From Pseudomonas lalucatii (GTDB lineage: Bacteria > Pseudomonadota > Gammaproteobacteria > Pseudomonadales > Pseudomonadaceae), in contig NZ_JADPMV010000002.1 of NCBI RefSeq assembly GCF_018398425.1, positions 744,001-808,000 on the forward strand: a stretch of 64,000 bases of DNA, written 5' to 3'. Below are positions 53,725-64,000 of the stretch, in pieces. The position numbers and the translations under genes are program-made. Each line of letters begins with the position of its first letter. Position 1 is the stretch's first letter. The notes under the pieces are model-generated. The model was given only the letters and a program-made list of their open reading frames with translations, was not told the origin of the DNA and did not search any database.

Positions 53725-54735
53725 TTATTGCCCACCCAGTTTCAGGCGCGCGGTCTCGCCCGTGACGAAGGGCGTGACATCGACCGGCTTGCCGTTGTAA
53801 CTCACCTGTGCACCGCGGGCGAAGCCCAGGCGCAGCTCCAGTGGCGCCTGGCCGGCCAGCGCCAGGCTGTCGCCGCTGCGCTTGAGCGCACTGACCAGGA
53901 CCTTGCCATTGGCGTCGGTCAGCTGGGTCCAGCAGTCGGCGGTGAAGGTCACCTGCACCATGCCCTCGCCGGCAGCCAGCGCCGGGGGCTGGGCGACCTC
54001 TTCGGCTACCGCGTCAGTTGCTTCGGTCTGCTCCACGCTGGCGGCCGCGGCCACAGGCTCTGCCGGGACCGCCGGAGCCGCCACGGCGCTGGACGCCTCG
54101 GCAACGAGCGGCGCTGCAAGCTGCTCGAGCGCCGCCTGGGCGGCCGCCGGTTCGCCCTGCTCCGCCGGCGCATCCGCGAGGGCCAGTTGCGTCGTCTCCT
54201 GGGCCGCCTCCACCGCCTGATCCTCGGGCTCGTCCAGGGCGTGCAGCTGGGTGGTGCCGTCGACCCCCTCCACTTCGACATGCTCGAGGCTGGTCGAGGC
54301 CGAGTCCTCGAGTGGTCGCTGCCCCTGCTCCTGCCACCAGTAGAAGCCCGCGCCAACCAGTACCACCAGCACCGCCAGGCTGACGAAGCGCAGGACCTGC
54401 TGCGAATAGCTCAGCGGCTGCTCGATACGGCCGAGGCTGTGCACGCTGCTGCCGGTGGCGTTGCTGCCGGTGAACTGATCGAACTCCAGCACCAGGCGCG
54501 CCTGGTCCAGGCCCAGCAGCTTGCCATAGGCACGGATATAGCCCCGGGCGAAGGTGTGGCCCGGCAGCTGGTCGAAGGCGCCGTCCTCGATCTGCCCCAG
54601 GCGCTGGGGCGTCAGGTTGAGCTGGGCGGCGACCTCGGCGATCGTCCAGCCCTTGCCTTCACGGGCAACGCGCAAGGATTCGCCAGGATTGACCTGCGGG
54701 GCCACTGCTACTTCGGAATGCGCCGTTTTCATCAT
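53725..54735 (-). CDS. rodZ: Cell-shape protein RodZ
   Basis: A 336-residue bitopic protein that couples MreB to the elongation machinery. The cytoplasmic HTH_25 domain ([21 protein letters not shown] at residues 15-36), a single membrane helix ([18 protein letters not shown]) and a Pro/Ala/Glu-rich periplasmic linker of about 130 residues precede a C-terminal beta domain ([20 protein letters not shown]). The start overlaps the pilF stop codon and the stop touches ispG, a tightly packed operon. Fusion-like low complexity in the linker explains several long shadow frames there. Confidence 0.93.
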   Translation of the reverse strand: MMKTAHSEVAVAPQVNPGESLRVAREGKGWTIAEVAAQLNLTPQRLGQIEDGAFDQLPGHTFARGYIRAYGKLLGLDQARLVLEFDQFTGSNATGSSVHSLGRIEQPLSYSQQVLRFVSLAVLVVLVGAGFYWWQEQGQRPLEDSASTSLEHVEVEGVDGTTQLHALDEPEDQAVEAAQETTQLALADAPAEQGEPAAAQAALEQLAAPLVAEASSAVAAPAVPAEPVAAAASVEQTEATDAVAEEVAQPPALAAGEGMVQVTFTADCWTQLTDANGKVLVSALKRSGDSLALAGQAPLELRLGFARGAQVSYNGKPVDVTPFVTGETARLKLGGQ

Positions 54736-55490
54736 TGCTCCGACAGGTATTGCTGATATTCCGGGGTACCGGGATAGAGACGTCTCAACTGCAAGCCGAG
54801 GCTGGCCGCGGTGTCGCGATCCTGGAAGATTTTCGCCAGGCGCGCACCGAGCAGCAGGCTGCGCGCGTTCTGCTCGGCCAGGGCGCTGTAGCTGTCGTAG
54901 TAGCGGCGCGCCGGCACGTACTGACGGTCGTCGAAATACATCTGAGCCAGCTCCAACAGCGCCCGCGGCTGGCGGCTGTTGAGCCGCAGCGAACGCTCGA
55001 AGTAGGCCTTGGCCTGTTCGCGCTGGTCGAGTTTCAGGGCGGTCAGGCCGAGGTTCTCGAATACCCGCGAACGCTCTGGGTAGAGGTTGTCCCGGGCCGC
55101 CTGCTGGTAGCGCTCGAGCGCCTCCTGGTAACGCTCCTGCTCGAACAGGAAGCTGCCGTAGTTGTTCAGCAGGCGGGCATCGTCGCCGCGCTGCGCCAGG
55201 GCCTTGCGATAGTGTTCGTCGGCCAGCTTGGGCTCCATCTCGATCTGGAAGACCAGGGCCAGGGCCGCATGGGCGTTCGCGTCGGCAGGATCGAGCTGCA
55301 GGGCCTTCTTGAGCGGCACCTTGGCCCGCTCGCTGGCGCCACTCTGCAGATAGCCGAGGCCCAGCTGCACATAGGCATCACGCGCCTCGTCGCGCCCCTT
55401 GTCGGTTCTCATCGGGTCGACGTCGCCGGTCGATACGCATCCGGCCAGCAGGCTGGCGATGAATAAGAACAGCGCTGGGCGCAGGGTCAT
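54732..55490 (-). CDS. pilF: Type IV pilus biogenesis lipoprotein PilF (PilW)
   Basis: A 252-residue lipoprotein pilotin that localises and multimerises the PilQ secretin. The signal peptide ends in the lipobox LLAGC, then six TPR motifs follow, for example RDAYVQLGLGYLQSGASERA, NAHAALALVFQIEMEPKLAD and ARLLNNYGSFLFEQERYQEA. Length and neighbours (rlmN before, rodZ after) match the Pseudomonas arrangement. Confidence 0.95.
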   Translation of the reverse strand: MTLRPALFLFIASLLAGCVSTGDVDPMRTDKGRDEARDAYVQLGLGYLQSGASERAKVPLKKALQLDPADANAHAALALVFQIEMEPKLADEHYRKALAQRGDDARLLNNYGSFLFEQERYQEALERYQQAARDNLYPERSRVFENLGLTALKLDQREQAKAYFERSLRLNSRQPRALLELAQMYFDDRQYVPARRYYDSYSALAEQNARSLLLGARLAKIFQDRDTAASLGLQLRRLYPGTPEYQQYLSEQ

Positions 55491-55503
55491 GGGTTTCCTC
55501 TCT

Positions 55504-56652
55504 TCAGGTTCGATCGGCGGCAGACGGCGTCGTGTCCGCCTCGCCGCTCAATTGACGCACGGCGATGTAGCGCGCGCTGCGGCGGGTACGATCCATGACC
55601 TGACCGACCAGTTGGCCACAGGCGGCGTCGATGTCTTCGCCACGGGTGGTGCGCACGGTGACGTTGTGCCCGGCCTTGTGCAGCAGGTCCTGGAAACGGC
55701 GGATGGCATTATTGCTCGGCCGTTCGTACCCGGAGTGGGGAAAGGGATTAAACGGAATCAGGTTGATCTTGCAAGGCACATCCTTGAGAAGTGCGATCAT
55801 CTCCTCAGCATGGCCCGGCTGATCGTTGACATCCTTGAGCAGGGTGTACTCGATGGTCAGCACGCGCTTCTCGCCGAGACGCGAGACGTAGCGCTTGCAG
55901 GCCGCCAGCAGCATGTCCAGGGGGTACTTCTTGTTGATCGGCACCAGCTGGTTGCGCAGCTCGTCGTTCGGTGCGTGCAGCGACAGCGCCAGCGACACGT
56001 CGATGACCTCGCCGAGCTTGTCGATCATCGGCACCACGCCCGAGGTGGACAGGGTCACCTTGCGCTTGGAGATGCCATAGCCGAGGTCGTCCATCATGAT
56101 CTTCATGGCGGCGACGACGTTGTCGAAATTCAGCAGCGGCTCGCCCATGCCCATCATCACCACGTTGGTGATGGCGCGATCGGCCTTCGCCGGCACGGTG
56201 CCGAATGACTTGTTGGCGATCCACACCTGGCCGATCACCTCGGCGGCGCTCAGATCGCTGTTGAAACCTTGCTTGCCGGTGGAGCAGAAGCTGCAGTCCA
56301 GGGCACAGCCGGCCTGGGACGAGACGCACAGCGTGCCACGTCCGCCTTGCGGAATGTACACGGTCTCGACGCAGCTGCCGGACGCCACCCGCACCACCCA
56401 CTTGCGCGTGCCGTCGGTGGAAATGTCTTCGCTGACCACTTCCGGGCCGCGAATCTCGGCACAGGCCTTGAGCTTCTCGCGCAAGGCCTTGCCGACATTG
56501 CTCATGGCATCGAAGTCATCGACGCCAAAGTGGTGAATCCATTTCATCACCTGGCCGGCCCGGAAGCGCTTCTCGCCTATCTGCTCGAAGAACTGCTCCA
56601 TTTCCGGCTGGGTCAGACCCAGCAGGTTGATCTTGCCGGTAGCTTCAGTCAT
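55504..56652 (-). CDS. rlmN: 23S rRNA/tRNA adenosine-C2 methyltransferase RlmN
   Basis: A 382-residue radical-SAM enzyme that methylates A2503 of 23S rRNA and A37 of some tRNAs. The CxxxCxxC cluster motif is in [17 protein letters not shown], and [12 protein letters not shown] is the SAM-binding motif. A conserved methyl-accepting Cys lies near the C-terminus ([12 protein letters not shown]). The tail beyond residue 365 ([14 protein letters not shown]) is variable. Complete. Confidence 0.97.
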   Translation of the reverse strand: MTEATGKINLLGLTQPEMEQFFEQIGEKRFRAGQVMKWIHHFGVDDFDAMSNVGKALREKLKACAEIRGPEVVSEDISTDGTRKWVVRVASGSCVETVYIPQGGRGTLCVSSQAGCALDCSFCSTGKQGFNSDLSAAEVIGQVWIANKSFGTVPAKADRAITNVVMMGMGEPLLNFDNVVAAMKIMMDDLGYGISKRKVTLSTSGVVPMIDKLGEVIDVSLALSLHAPNDELRNQLVPINKKYPLDMLLAACKRYVSRLGEKRVLTIEYTLLKDVNDQPGHAEEMIALLKDVPCKINLIPFNPFPHSGYERPSNNAIRRFQDLLHKAGHNVTVRTTRGEDIDAACGQLVGQVMDRTRRSARYIAVRQLSGEADTTPSAADRT

Positions 56653-56676
56653 GGCTTCACCCTCGCGTGGTTCGCC

Positions 56677-57108
56677 TTAGCGAATGCGCGCGCACACTTC
56701 GGTGGAAGCGAAGAAGTAGGCGATCTCGCGAGCGGCGGACGCCTCGGAGTCGGAACCGTGCACGGCGTTCTCGTCGATGGACACGGCGAAGTCGGCACGG
56801 ATGGTGCCGGCAGCGGCTTCCTTCGGGTTGGTGGCGCCCATCAGCTCGCGGTTCTTGGCGATGGCCTCTTCGCCTTCCAGCACCTGCACGATGACCGGAC
56901 CGGAGGTCATGAAGGCAACCAGGTCCTTGAAGAAGCCGCGCTCGCTGTGCTCGGCGTAGAAACCAGCGGCTTCGCGCTCGGACAGCTGGACCATCTTCGA
57001 GGCGACGACGCGCAGGCCGGCCTTTTCGAAGCGAGTGGTGATCTCGCCGATGTGGTTCTTGGCGACGGCGTCAGGCTTGATGATGGAGAAGGTACGTTGA
57101 ACGGCCAT
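56677..57108 (-). CDS. ndk: Nucleoside-diphosphate kinase
   Basis: A 143-residue enzyme that equilibrates nucleoside triphosphates. The phosphohistidine is in [14 protein letters not shown], and the N-terminal [19 protein letters not shown] and [18 protein letters not shown] motifs are standard. It lies between rlmN and the isc operon, with an intrinsic terminator on its upstream side. Confidence 0.98.
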   Translation of the reverse strand: MAVQRTFSIIKPDAVAKNHIGEITTRFEKAGLRVVASKMVQLSEREAAGFYAEHSERGFFKDLVAFMTSGPVIVQVLEGEEAIAKNRELMGATNPKEAAAGTIRADFAVSIDENAVHGSDSEASAAREIAYFFASTEVCARIR

Positions 57109-57137
57109 GAAAAACTCCAGAAACAGGGATTAAAGCG

Positions 57138-57168
57138 AAAAATTAAACCCGCGAATTATACGCGGGTT
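57138..57168 (-). terminator. Intrinsic terminator of the isc operon
   Basis: On the minus strand the stem AACCCGCG/CGCGGGTT with a seven-base loop is followed by TAATTTTTC. It ends the operon after iscX. Confidence 0.85.
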
Positions 57169-57208
57169 CCGGTTAAATGCGTAGGGTGGCGCCGAGCCGG
57201 CGCCCGGC

Positions 57209-57409
57209 TCAGTCGAGTTCTTCGATCCAGGCCGCCTGGATCGCCTCGAGGACCTTCTCGCCACCGCGCTGGGGATCGTCGGCGAACTCCGGCAAATCCA
57301 GCACCCAGCGGTGCAGATCGACGAAGTTGACGTAGCGCGGATCGACTTCCGGCTTGATCTCGGCGAGCTGGATGGCGATCTCCAGCACATCGGTCCATTT
57401 CAGACTCAT
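57209..57409 (-). CDS. iscX: Fe-S assembly protein IscX
   Basis: A 66-residue acidic protein that binds IscS and iron and modulates cluster assembly. LKWTDVLEIAIQLAEIKPEV and FVDLHRWVLDLPEFADDPQR are the conserved blocks. It is the last gene of the isc operon, 22 bases after fdx. Confidence 0.95.
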   Translation of the reverse strand: MSLKWTDVLEIAIQLAEIKPEVDPRYVNFVDLHRWVLDLPEFADDPQRGGEKVLEAIQAAWIEELD

Positions 57410-57431
57410 GACCTGCTCCTTCGCTAAGGGT

Positions 57432-57770
57432 TCAGTGACCTTCGGACACCTGGTTGATGGTGTACTTGGGAATCTCCACCACCAGATCCTGGTCCGCCAC
57501 CACCGCCTGGCAGGACAGCCGCGAATTCGGCTCCAGCCCCCAGGCCTTGTCGAGCATGTCGTCCTCCAGCTCGTCGGACGGCTCCAGGGAGTTGAAACCC
57601 TCGCGAATCACCACGTGACAGGTGGTGCAGGCGCAGGACTTCTCACAGGCATGCTCGATATCGATGCCATGAGCCAGGGCGGCATTGAGCACCGTCTCGC
57701 CCGATTCCACCTCGATCACCGCGCCCTCGGGGCAATGCTCGGCGTGGGGCAGAAAAATCAACTGCGGCAT
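57432..57770 (-). CDS. fdx: [2Fe-2S] ferredoxin of the ISC system
   Basis: A 112-residue adrenodoxin-type ferredoxin that supplies electrons for cluster assembly. The cysteines lie in HACEKSCACTTCHVVI (three ligands) and LSCQAVVADQDLVVE (fourth). It follows hscA with only two bases between them and precedes iscX. Confidence 0.96.
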   Translation of the reverse strand: MPQLIFLPHAEHCPEGAVIEVESGETVLNAALAHGIDIEHACEKSCACTTCHVVIREGFNSLEPSDELEDDMLDKAWGLEPNSRLSCQAVVADQDLVVEIPKYTINQVSEGH

Positions 57771-57772
57771 GC

Positions 57773-59638
57773 TTATTCCTCAATCTCGTTAAGACTACGG
57801 CCGGCCAATGCGGCCTTAACCGTGGCATCCAGGCGCCGCGCCGCGAAGGCGTCGGTCAACTGGGTCAGGCGCTTGGTCTGCTGCTCGATGGCCAGGCCGT
57901 CGTCGCCCGCCATCAGCTCGCGCAACTCGTCCATCTGTGCCTCGATGGCCAGGCGCTCGTCGGCGCTCAGCAGGCGCTCGCCATCGACCTGCAGCGCCGC
58001 CTCGACAGCCTCGAGCAGGCGCCGGGCATCGACCTGCTGCTCGCGCAGTGCACGCGCTGCCTTGTCGTTGCCGGCATGCTGGAAGGAGTCCTGCAGCATC
58101 CGCGCGATCTCGCCATCGGTCAGGCCGTAGGACGGCTTGACCTGAATGCTCGCCTCCACCCCGGACGCCAGCTCGCGCGCCGACACCCCGAGCAGACCGT
58201 CGGCATCGACCTGGAAGGTCACGCGAATCTTCGCCGCCCCGGCCACCATAGGCGGAATGCCACGCAACTCGAAACGCGCCAGCGAGCGGCAGTCACTGAT
58301 CAGCTCGCGCTCGCCCTGCAGCACATGAATCATCATGGCCGTCTGGCCGTCCTTGTAGGTGGTGAATTCCTGGGCCCGCGCCACCGGAATGGTGGTGTTG
58401 CGCGGAATCACCTTTTCCATCAGGCCGCCCATGGTCTCCAGCCCCAGGGACAGCGGGATCACGTCCAGCAGCAGCAGTTCCTCGCCCTCGCCGCGCTGGT
58501 TGCCGGCCAGGGTATCGGCCTGGATCGCCGCGCCGATGGCAACCACCTGGTCCGGGTCGATATCGGTCAGCGGCTGGCGGCCGAACATTTCGCTGACCGC
58601 CTGGCGCACACGCGGCACTCGGGTAGAGCCACCGACCATGACCACCGCCTCGACCTCCTCCAGCTCGATCCCGGCGTCGCGCACGGCGCGGCGACAGGCC
58701 TTGAGGCTGCGCGCCAGCATCGGCTCGATCAGCGCCTCGAAGTGCTCGCGCGTCAGCACGCCGCGCCAGGCACTATGGCTCACCTCGACGGCGGCACTGG
58801 CGCTGAGCGCCTCCTTCGCCGCGCAGGCTTCGCTCAACAAGCTGCGCTGGGCACCCGGATCCAGGTCGGCGGACAGGCCGGCCTGCTCGACTATCCAGCC
58901 GGCGATGGCGTGATCGAAGTCGTCGCCGCCCAGGGCACTGTCGCCACCGGTGGCCAGCACCTCGAACACGCCACGGGTCAGGCGCAGGATGGAGATATCG
59001 AAGGTACCGCCGCCCAGGTCGTAGATCGCCACCACGCCCTCGGCCTGCTGGTCCAGGCCGTAGGCCACGGCCGCCGCGGTCGGCTCGTTGAGCAGGCGCA
59101 GTACGTTCAGGCCGGCCAGCCGCGCGGCATCCTTGGTGGCCTGGCGCTGGGCCTCGTCGAAATAGGCCGGCACCGTGATCACCGCACCGACCAGCTCACC
59201 GCCGAGGGTGTTCTCGGCACGCTGGCGCAGCACCTTGAGGATGTCGGCCGAGACCTCGACCGGGCTCTTCGGTCCCTGCACCGTCTCGATGAAGGGCATA
59301 TGCGACTGGCCGCCGACGAAGCGATAGGGCAGCTGATCGCCCAGTTGCTTGACGTCCGCCAGGCCACGCCCCATCAGGCGCTTGACCGACTGCACGGTAT
59401 TCAACGGGTCGCCGGCGGCAGCCGCCTTGGCGGCCTCGCCCACCTCGACCCGGTCGGCGTGATAACGCACCGCCGAGGGCAGTATCACCCGCCCCTCGGC
59501 ATCCGGCAGCGGCTCGGACAGGCCGCTGCGCAAGGCGGCGACCAATGAATTGGTAGTACCCAGATCGATCCCCACAGCCAAGCGACGCTGGTGTGGCTGG
59601 GGGCTCTGTCCGGGCTCAGCGATCTGCAGTAAGGCCAT
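57773..59638 (-). CDS. hscA: Fe-S chaperone HscA (Hsp70 family)
   Basis: A 621-residue specialised Hsp70 that drives transfer of clusters from IscU. The ATPase domain shows [29 protein letters not shown] and [15 protein letters not shown]; the substrate domain begins near [20 protein letters not shown]. The N-terminus has a short extra segment before the first ATPase strand. It lies between hscB and fdx, the standard isc order. Confidence 0.97.
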   Translation of the reverse strand: MALLQIAEPGQSPQPHQRRLAVGIDLGTTNSLVAALRSGLSEPLPDAEGRVILPSAVRYHADRVEVGEAAKAAAAGDPLNTVQSVKRLMGRGLADVKQLGDQLPYRFVGGQSHMPFIETVQGPKSPVEVSADILKVLRQRAENTLGGELVGAVITVPAYFDEAQRQATKDAARLAGLNVLRLLNEPTAAAVAYGLDQQAEGVVAIYDLGGGTFDISILRLTRGVFEVLATGGDSALGGDDFDHAIAGWIVEQAGLSADLDPGAQRSLLSEACAAKEALSASAAVEVSHSAWRGVLTREHFEALIEPMLARSLKACRRAVRDAGIELEEVEAVVMVGGSTRVPRVRQAVSEMFGRQPLTDIDPDQVVAIGAAIQADTLAGNQRGEGEELLLLDVIPLSLGLETMGGLMEKVIPRNTTIPVARAQEFTTYKDGQTAMMIHVLQGERELISDCRSLARFELRGIPPMVAGAAKIRVTFQVDADGLLGVSARELASGVEASIQVKPSYGLTDGEIARMLQDSFQHAGNDKAARALREQQVDARRLLEAVEAALQVDGERLLSADERLAIEAQMDELRELMAGDDGLAIEQQTKRLTQLTDAFAARRLDATVKAALAGRSLNEIEE

Positions 59639-59688
59639 GATTAATAAGTGCTTATCTGGATTTCAGGTACGCAGGCTGACTGCGAGCG

Positions 59689-60210
59689 TTAGTCGTCGAG
59701 GCGCTCTTCCAACTGGCGCACCTCATGGGCGAGCTTGTCGAGGAACTGCATGCGGCGCATCAGGCGCTCGGCCTCCTCGCGCCGCGCCGGATCATCCCAG
59801 CAGCCGGCGAAACTTTCGTTCAGCTCGTCCTGAGCCACCTTGAGGCGTCGCTTGAACGCGGCCACGCCAGACAGGTCGGCGCTGTCCTGCAGCTCCTCGA
59901 GCTCTTCGCGCCAGTGCATCTGCTGCATCAGGAAGCCCGGATCCTGCACCGTGACCTCCAGCGGCAACTCGGGGCCGCTCAGGGTCAACAGGTAGCGCGC
60001 ACGCTGCGGCGCATGCCGGAGCGTCTGGTAGGCCTCGTTGAGGCTGGCCGAGCGCTCCAGGGCAAGGCGCTGCTCACGCTCGGAAGCATCGGCGAAGCGA
60101 TCCGGGTGAACGCCGCGGGCCAGCTCGCGATAGCGCGCGGCCAGGTCGTCGAGATCCAGGCGGAAACTCGGTTGCAGGTCGAACAGGGCAAAATGACAAG
60201 GACTTCCCAC
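59689..60210 (-). CDS. hscB: Fe-S co-chaperone HscB
   Basis: A 173-residue J-domain protein that delivers IscU to HscA. The J-domain HPD motif is in [16 protein letters not shown], and the C-terminal three-helix IscU-binding domain follows. It lies seven bases after iscA. Complete and normal in length. Confidence 0.96.
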   Translation of the reverse strand: MGSPCHFALFDLQPSFRLDLDDLAARYRELARGVHPDRFADASEREQRLALERSASLNEAYQTLRHAPQRARYLLTLSGPELPLEVTVQDPGFLMQQMHWREELEELQDSADLSGVAAFKRRLKVAQDELNESFAGCWDDPARREEAERLMRRMQFLDKLAHEVRQLEERLDD

Positions 60211-60217
60211 AAGCGCC

Positions 60218-60541
60218 TCAGATATTGAAGCTCTCGCCGCAGCCGCATTCGCCGCGCACGTTGGGATTGTTGAACTTGAAACCCTCGTTCAACCCTTCCT
60301 TGACGAAGTCCAGCTCGGTGCCGTCGAGGTACACCAGGCTCTTCGGGTCGATGATCACCTTGACGCCGTGACTCTCGAACACCTGGTCCTCGCTGGCCGG
60401 CTCGTCGACGAACTCCAGCACATAGGCCAGGCCGGAACAGCCGGTGGTGCGCACGCCCAGGCGAATGCCTTCGCCCTTGCCGCGCCCTTCGAGGGAGCGG
60501 CGCACGTGCTGCGCGGCAGCTTCAGTCATGCTGATAGCCAT
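60218..60541 (-). CDS. iscA: Fe-S carrier protein IscA
   Basis: A 107-residue A-type carrier. The three conserved cysteines are in [15 protein letters not shown] and the C-terminal [18 protein letters not shown] is best spaced for the ATG at 60541 ([17 protein letters not shown]); an ATG two codons earlier is too close. Confidence 0.96.
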   Translation of the reverse strand: MAISMTEAAAQHVRRSLEGRGKGEGIRLGVRTTGCSGLAYVLEFVDEPASEDQVFESHGVKVIIDPKSLVYLDGTELDFVKEGLNEGFKFNNPNVRGECGCGESFNI

Positions 60542-60553
60542 CGACATACCTCC

Positions 60554-60940
60554 TTAGAGCAAGCCTTTCTTCTGCTTGTAGTCACGCACGGCCGCCTTGA
60601 TGGCGTCCTCGGCGAGCACCGAGCAGTGGATCTTCACCGGCGGCAGCGCCAGCTCCTCGGCCAGCTGGGTGTTCTTGATGGTCTCGGCCTCGTCCAGGGT
60701 CTTGCCCTTCATCCACTCGGTGGCAAGGGAACTGGAGGCGATGGCCGAACCGCAGCCATAGGTCTTGAACTTGGCGTCTTCGATCACGCCCTGCTCGTTG
60801 ACCTTGATCTGCAGACGCATCACGTCACCGCAGGCCGGCGCGCCGACCATGCCGGTGCCGACACTGGGGTCTTCGGCATCCATCTTGCCGACGTTGCGCG
60901 GGTTCTCGTAATGGTCGATGACCTTTTCACTGTATGCCAT
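60554..60940 (-). CDS. iscU: Fe-S scaffold protein IscU
   Basis: A 128-residue scaffold on which clusters are built. The three cluster cysteines are in GAPACGDVMRLQI, KTYGCGSAIASSS and PVKIHCSVLAEDAI, with the HscA-binding LPPVK motif just before the last. It lies 44 bases after iscS. Confidence 0.98.
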   Translation of the reverse strand: MAYSEKVIDHYENPRNVGKMDAEDPSVGTGMVGAPACGDVMRLQIKVNEQGVIEDAKFKTYGCGSAIASSSLATEWMKGKTLDEAETIKNTQLAEELALPPVKIHCSVLAEDAIKAAVRDYKQKKGLL

Positions 60941-60984
60941 GCTGCTATTCCTCTCTCATCAGGTGCCGCTCTTCGGCAGCTAGA

Positions 60985-62199
60985 TTAGTGTGCTGCCCAT
61001 TCGATCTTCGACAGATCGACACCGTCTTTGTACATGTCCCACAGCGGCGACAGCTCGCGCAGCTTGGTGACCGCCTCGCGAACCTTCTGCGCGGCGTAGT
61101 CCACCTCTTCCTCGGTGGTGAAACGACCGAAGGTGAAGCGGATGGAACTGTGCGCCAGCTCGTCGTTGCGGCCCAGGGCGCGCAGCACGTAGGACGGCTC
61201 CAGGGAGGCCGAGGTGCAGGCCGAACCGGAGGAAACCGCCAGGTCCTTGAGCGCCATGATCAGCGACTCACCCTCGACGTAGTTGAAGCTCAGGTTGAGA
61301 TTGTGCGGTACGCGGGCGGTCAGGCTGCCGTTGACGTACAGCTCTTCCAGGCCATCGACCTGGGCGAAGAAGCGGTCGCGCAGGGCCAGCACGCGCTGGT
61401 TTTCCTGAGCCATCTCCTCCTTGGCGATACGGAAGGCCTCACCCATGCCGACGCACTGGTGAGTGGCCAGGGTGCCGGAGCGCATGCCGCGCTCGTGCCC
61501 GCCACCATGGGTCTGCGCCTCGAGACGCACGCGCGGCTTACGGCGCACGTACAGCGCACCGACGCCCTTGGGGCCATAGGTCTTGTGCGCCGAGAAGGAC
61601 ATCAGGTCGACCTTGAGCTTCTCCAGATCGATCTCCACCTTGCCGGTGGACTGGGCGGCATCGACATGGAACAGCACGCCGCGGGAGCGGGTCAGCTCGC
61701 CGATGGCGGCGATGTCGTTGATCGTGCCGATCTCGTTGTTCACGTGCATGATCGACACCAGGACGGTGTCATCGCGCAGGGCCGCCTCGACCATGGCCGG
61801 AGTGATCAGACCGTCTTCGCCCGGCTCGATGTAGGTGACCTCGAAGCCCTCGCGCTCCAGCTGGCGCATGGTGTCGAGGACCGCCTTGTGCTCGATCTTC
61901 GAGGTGACCAGGTGCTTGCCTTTGCTGCCGTAGAAGTTGGCCACACCCTTGATCGCCAGGTTGTCGGACTCGGTGGCACCGGAAGTCCAGACGATCTCGC
62001 GGGGGTCCGCATTGACCAGTTCGGCGACCTGGCGGCGGGCGTTCTCCACCGCTTCTTCGGCCTTCCAGCCGAACACGTGGGAGCGCGACGCCGGGTTACC
62101 GAAGTTGCCATCGACCAGCAGGCACTCACTCATCTTCTGGGCGACACGCGGGTCGACCGGCGTGGTGGCGGAATAATCGAGGTAAATCGGCAATTTCAT
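60985..62199 (-). CDS. iscS: Cysteine desulfurase IscS
   Basis: A 404-residue PLP enzyme that takes sulfur from cysteine for Fe-S clusters and thio-modified tRNA. The PLP-lysine lies in [17 protein letters not shown], and the mobile catalytic Cys loop reads [17 protein letters not shown]. The C-terminus ends SKIEWAAH as in group I desulfurases. Confidence 0.98.
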   Translation of the reverse strand: MKLPIYLDYSATTPVDPRVAQKMSECLLVDGNFGNPASRSHVFGWKAEEAVENARRQVAELVNADPREIVWTSGATESDNLAIKGVANFYGSKGKHLVTSKIEHKAVLDTMRQLEREGFEVTYIEPGEDGLITPAMVEAALRDDTVLVSIMHVNNEIGTINDIAAIGELTRSRGVLFHVDAAQSTGKVEIDLEKLKVDLMSFSAHKTYGPKGVGALYVRRKPRVRLEAQTHGGGHERGMRSGTLATHQCVGMGEAFRIAKEEMAQENQRVLALRDRFFAQVDGLEELYVNGSLTARVPHNLNLSFNYVEGESLIMALKDLAVSSGSACTSASLEPSYVLRALGRNDELAHSSIRFTFGRFTTEEEVDYAAQKVREAVTKLRELSPLWDMYKDGVDLSKIEWAAH

Positions 62200-62248
62200 T
62201 GACTCTCTCCTATCAGGTCACAGGCCTCGCAGCCCGGCGCCCTTGCAT

Positions 62249-62743
62249 TCAATCGACGGTGGACGCTTCAATCTTGTCCAGATGCGGCATCAAGCCACTG
62301 CTGCAGCGACGCTGATCCTGACGCTGAGCGACTTCCTGCACCTCGCGGCGCGCCACCAGGTCGGCGAGGCTGATGCCACTGAGGAATTCGTGAATTTGCT
62401 GACTGAGGTCGCACCACAGGTGATGGGTCAGGCAGGTATCACCCGCATGACAGTCGCCCTGCCCCTGACAACGGGTGGCGTCGACCGATTCGTTGACCGC
62501 GTCGATCACCTGGGCCACCTGGATGCCGCGCATGTCGCGCGACAGCTGATAGCCGCCGCCCGGACCGCGCACGCTCGAGACCAGGTTGCCGCGCCGCAAC
62601 TTGGCGAACAACTGCTCCAGATAGGACAGGGAGATACCCTGCCGCTCGGAGATGTCGGCAAGCGACACCGGACCATGCTGCGCATGGAGCGCGAGGTCGA
62701 GCATCGCCGTGACGGCGTAGCGGCCTTTGGTGGTCAGTCGCAT
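62249..62743 (-). CDS. iscR: Fe-S-sensing regulator IscR
   Basis: A 164-residue Rrf2-family repressor with a [2Fe-2S] cluster. The winged HTH is [20 protein letters not shown] with [20 protein letters not shown]; the cluster cysteines are in [19 protein letters not shown], with the His nearby. It represses its own operon when loaded with a cluster. An IscR type 1 operator overlaps its promoter. Confidence 0.97.
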   Translation of the reverse strand: MRLTTKGRYAVTAMLDLALHAQHGPVSLADISERQGISLSYLEQLFAKLRRGNLVSSVRGPGGGYQLSRDMRGIQVAQVIDAVNESVDATRCQGQGDCHAGDTCLTHHLWCDLSQQIHEFLSGISLADLVARREVQEVAQRQDQRRCSSGLMPHLDKIEASTVD

Positions 62744-62775
62744 GGAGGGTTACCACGGGATCACTGTGTGCCGCG

Positions 62776-62808
62776 AGTATGCAATTCCCGAGTATTTAAG
62801 TCAACTAT
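62776..62808 (-). promoter_or_regulatory. isc promoter overlapped by an IscR type 1 site
   Basis: On the minus strand -35 TTGACT (62799-62804) and -10 CATACT (62776-62781) are 17 bases apart. The 25 bases at 62784-62808 agree with the E. coli type 1 IscR consensus at 22 positions by eye (ATAGTTGACT...CTCGGGAAT), covering the -35 and spacer. This implies the same cluster-dependent autorepression. Confidence 0.8.
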
Positions 62809-62881
62809 AAGACCTATGGATTCACTCGGAATTGAACGAGGCGAAGGGCGCGCAGCATAGCAAAATGCCGCGCGCCACGCA

Positions 62882-63661
62882 TCAGGCGACCGGCTTGCCG
62901 TCCTGATCCTTGCAGACGCCGGCGAAATCCTCGTCGCGCAGCGCCGGCAACTCCTTCGCGCAGTAGTCGCTACCCAGGGCGGTGAGCGCACTGCACATGC
63001 CCTCCAGCCGGCCATCGACCGCCTGCAGATGATCGAGCAGCTGACCGATGGCACGCGCCACCGGATCGGGCATGTCCTGACCGACCCCGTAGGCATCGAA
63101 GCCGAGCTTCTCCGCCATGGCCTGACGCTTGGCCTCCTGCTCGCCATCGACCTTGACGATGATCCGCCCCGGGATACCCACGGCCGTCGCGCCGGCCGGC
63201 ACCGCCTTGGTCACCACGGCATTGGAGCCGATCTTCGCGCCGGCGCCGACCGTGAAGGGGCCCAGCACCTTGGCGCCCGCCCCGACCACCACGCCATCCT
63301 CCAGGGTCGGATGGCGCTTGCCCTTGTTCCAGCTGGTGCCGCCCAGGGTCACCCCCTGATACAGGGTGACATCATTGCCGATCTCGGCCGTCTCGCCGAT
63401 GACGATGCCCATGCCATGGTCGATGAAGAAGCGCCGACCGATCTTCGCTCCGGGGTGAATCTCGATGCCGGTCAGCCAGCGCCCGAAGTTGGAGACCATG
63501 CGCGCCAGCCACTTCCAACCCGCGCCCCACAAGGCATGCGCCGCGCGATGCAGCCAGACCGCATGCAGACCCGGGTAGCAGGTGACCACCTCCAGTGCAT
63601 TACGCGCCGCCGGATCACGATGGAATACACTCTGGATATCTTCCCGCATGCGCTCAAACAT
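62882..63661 (-). CDS. cysE: Serine O-acetyltransferase
   Basis: A 259-residue acyltransferase that makes O-acetylserine for cysteine synthesis. The N-terminal helical domain is followed by left-handed beta-helix hexapeptide repeats ([33 protein letters not shown]). The ATG at 63661 gives [19 protein letters not shown]; an upstream in-frame ATG is inside trmJ. It precedes the iscR promoter, as in other pseudomonads. Confidence 0.95.
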   Translation of the reverse strand: MFERMREDIQSVFHRDPAARNALEVVTCYPGLHAVWLHRAAHALWGAGWKWLARMVSNFGRWLTGIEIHPGAKIGRRFFIDHGMGIVIGETAEIGNDVTLYQGVTLGGTSWNKGKRHPTLEDGVVVGAGAKVLGPFTVGAGAKIGSNAVVTKAVPAGATAVGIPGRIIVKVDGEQEAKRQAMAEKLGFDAYGVGQDMPDPVARAIGQLLDHLQAVDGRLEGMCSALTALGSDYCAKELPALRDEDFAGVCKDQDGKPVA

Positions 63662-64000
63662 CAGATTTCCCCTGCCTATGGTGCTCACCACGCGCAGCCT
63701 TGACGGTCTCCGTCAGAATGCCGCGCAAGATATTCATTTCCAGCTTGCTGATGCCACTGCGCCCATATAACCGACGCAGACGACTCATCAGGTGCCGCGG
63801 CTTGGCCGGATCGAGAAAGCCGATCTCCACCAAGGACAACTCCAGGTGCGCATAGAAGGACTCCAGCTCGTCCGCCGTCACCGGCTGCATGTCCAGCATG
63901 GCGGTGGTCTCCTGCTTGGCCACCTTGGTCGGCCGATCCTGGGCCGCCAGCCAGGCCATGCGCACCTCGTAGGCCAGCACCTGCACCGCCGCCGCCAGAT
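63654..64000 (-). CDS. trmJ: tRNA (cytidine/uridine-2'-O-)-methyltransferase TrmJ, C-terminal part
   Basis: The frame is open to the right edge, so the gene is cut and only about its last 115 residues are visible. They contain [11 protein letters not shown], the linker after the SPOUT domain, and the C-terminal helical domain with [21 protein letters not shown] and [16 protein letters not shown], all typical of TrmJ. The enzyme 2'-O-methylates position 32 of several tRNAs. Its stop overlaps the cysE start by eight bases. Confidence 0.92.
   Translation of the reverse strand, partial: LAAAVQVLAYEVRMAWLAAQDRPTKVAKQETTAMLDMQPVTADELESFYAHLELSLVEIGFLDPAKPRHLMSRLRRLYGRSGISKLEMNILRGILTETVKAARGEHHRQGKSDV

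Overview
The window reads as a chromosome segment of a high-GC Pseudomonas. The right half (about 36.1-64 kb) carries core genes in the familiar Pseudomonas order: guaA-guaB, xseA, leuA, der-bamB-yfgM-hisS-ispG-rodZ-pilF-rlmN, ndk, the full isc operon (iscR-S-U-A-hscB-hscA-fdx-iscX), cysE and trmJ. It includes a leucine-rich leader peptide ahead of leuA and an IscR-type operator ahead of iscR.

The left part (1 to about 36.1 kb) looks like a genomic island integrated at the 3' end of guaA. Next to guaA lie a P4-type tyrosine recombinase, a roughly 300-bp attachment-type region (repeats TACCGTCA plus a perfect IHF consensus), a HicA-like toxin/HTH antitoxin pair with a palindromic promoter-operator, and an AlpA-like regulator. 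The distal island end lies beyond the left edge.

The cargo is one large aromatic-ring catabolic cluster, almost all on the minus strand. Inferred flow: a trans-envelope set (DUF1302 barrel, DUF1329 lipid-carrier-like protein, YCF48/BNR protein, MMPL/RND transporter) handles a hydrophobic substrate. A Rieske dioxygenase (alpha, beta, 3-Cys ferredoxin, FAD reductase) and a BphB-like cis-diol dehydrogenase form a catechol. One of two extradiol dioxygenases opens the ring, and a DmpD-like hydrolase releases 2-hydroxypenta-2,4-dienoate. Hydratase, aldolase and acylating acetaldehyde dehydrogenase convert that to pyruvate and acetyl-CoA. Two paralogous flavin monooxygenases, two further alpha/beta hydrolases with substituted triad residues, a VOC protein, a lipocalin-like protein, a BphK-type GST, and an aldehyde dehydrogenase/DapA-family lyase/ornithine-cyclodeaminase-family trio suggest a substrate larger than a single ring, or one with a substituted side chain. 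I cannot name the substrate from sequence. An HBM-type chemoreceptor, MFS transporters and a LysR regulator accompany the pathway.

Two regulatory patterns tie the cluster together. (1) A 23-bp element (one mismatch between copies) sits upstream of the two operons that begin with the OCD-family gene and the YCF48 gene, each with a -10-like box at the same spacing; this looks like a shared activator site. (2) A-rich AANAANAA tracts, the Crc/Hfq catabolite-repression motif of pseudomonads, occur in the leader or ribosome-binding region of at least seven cargo genes.
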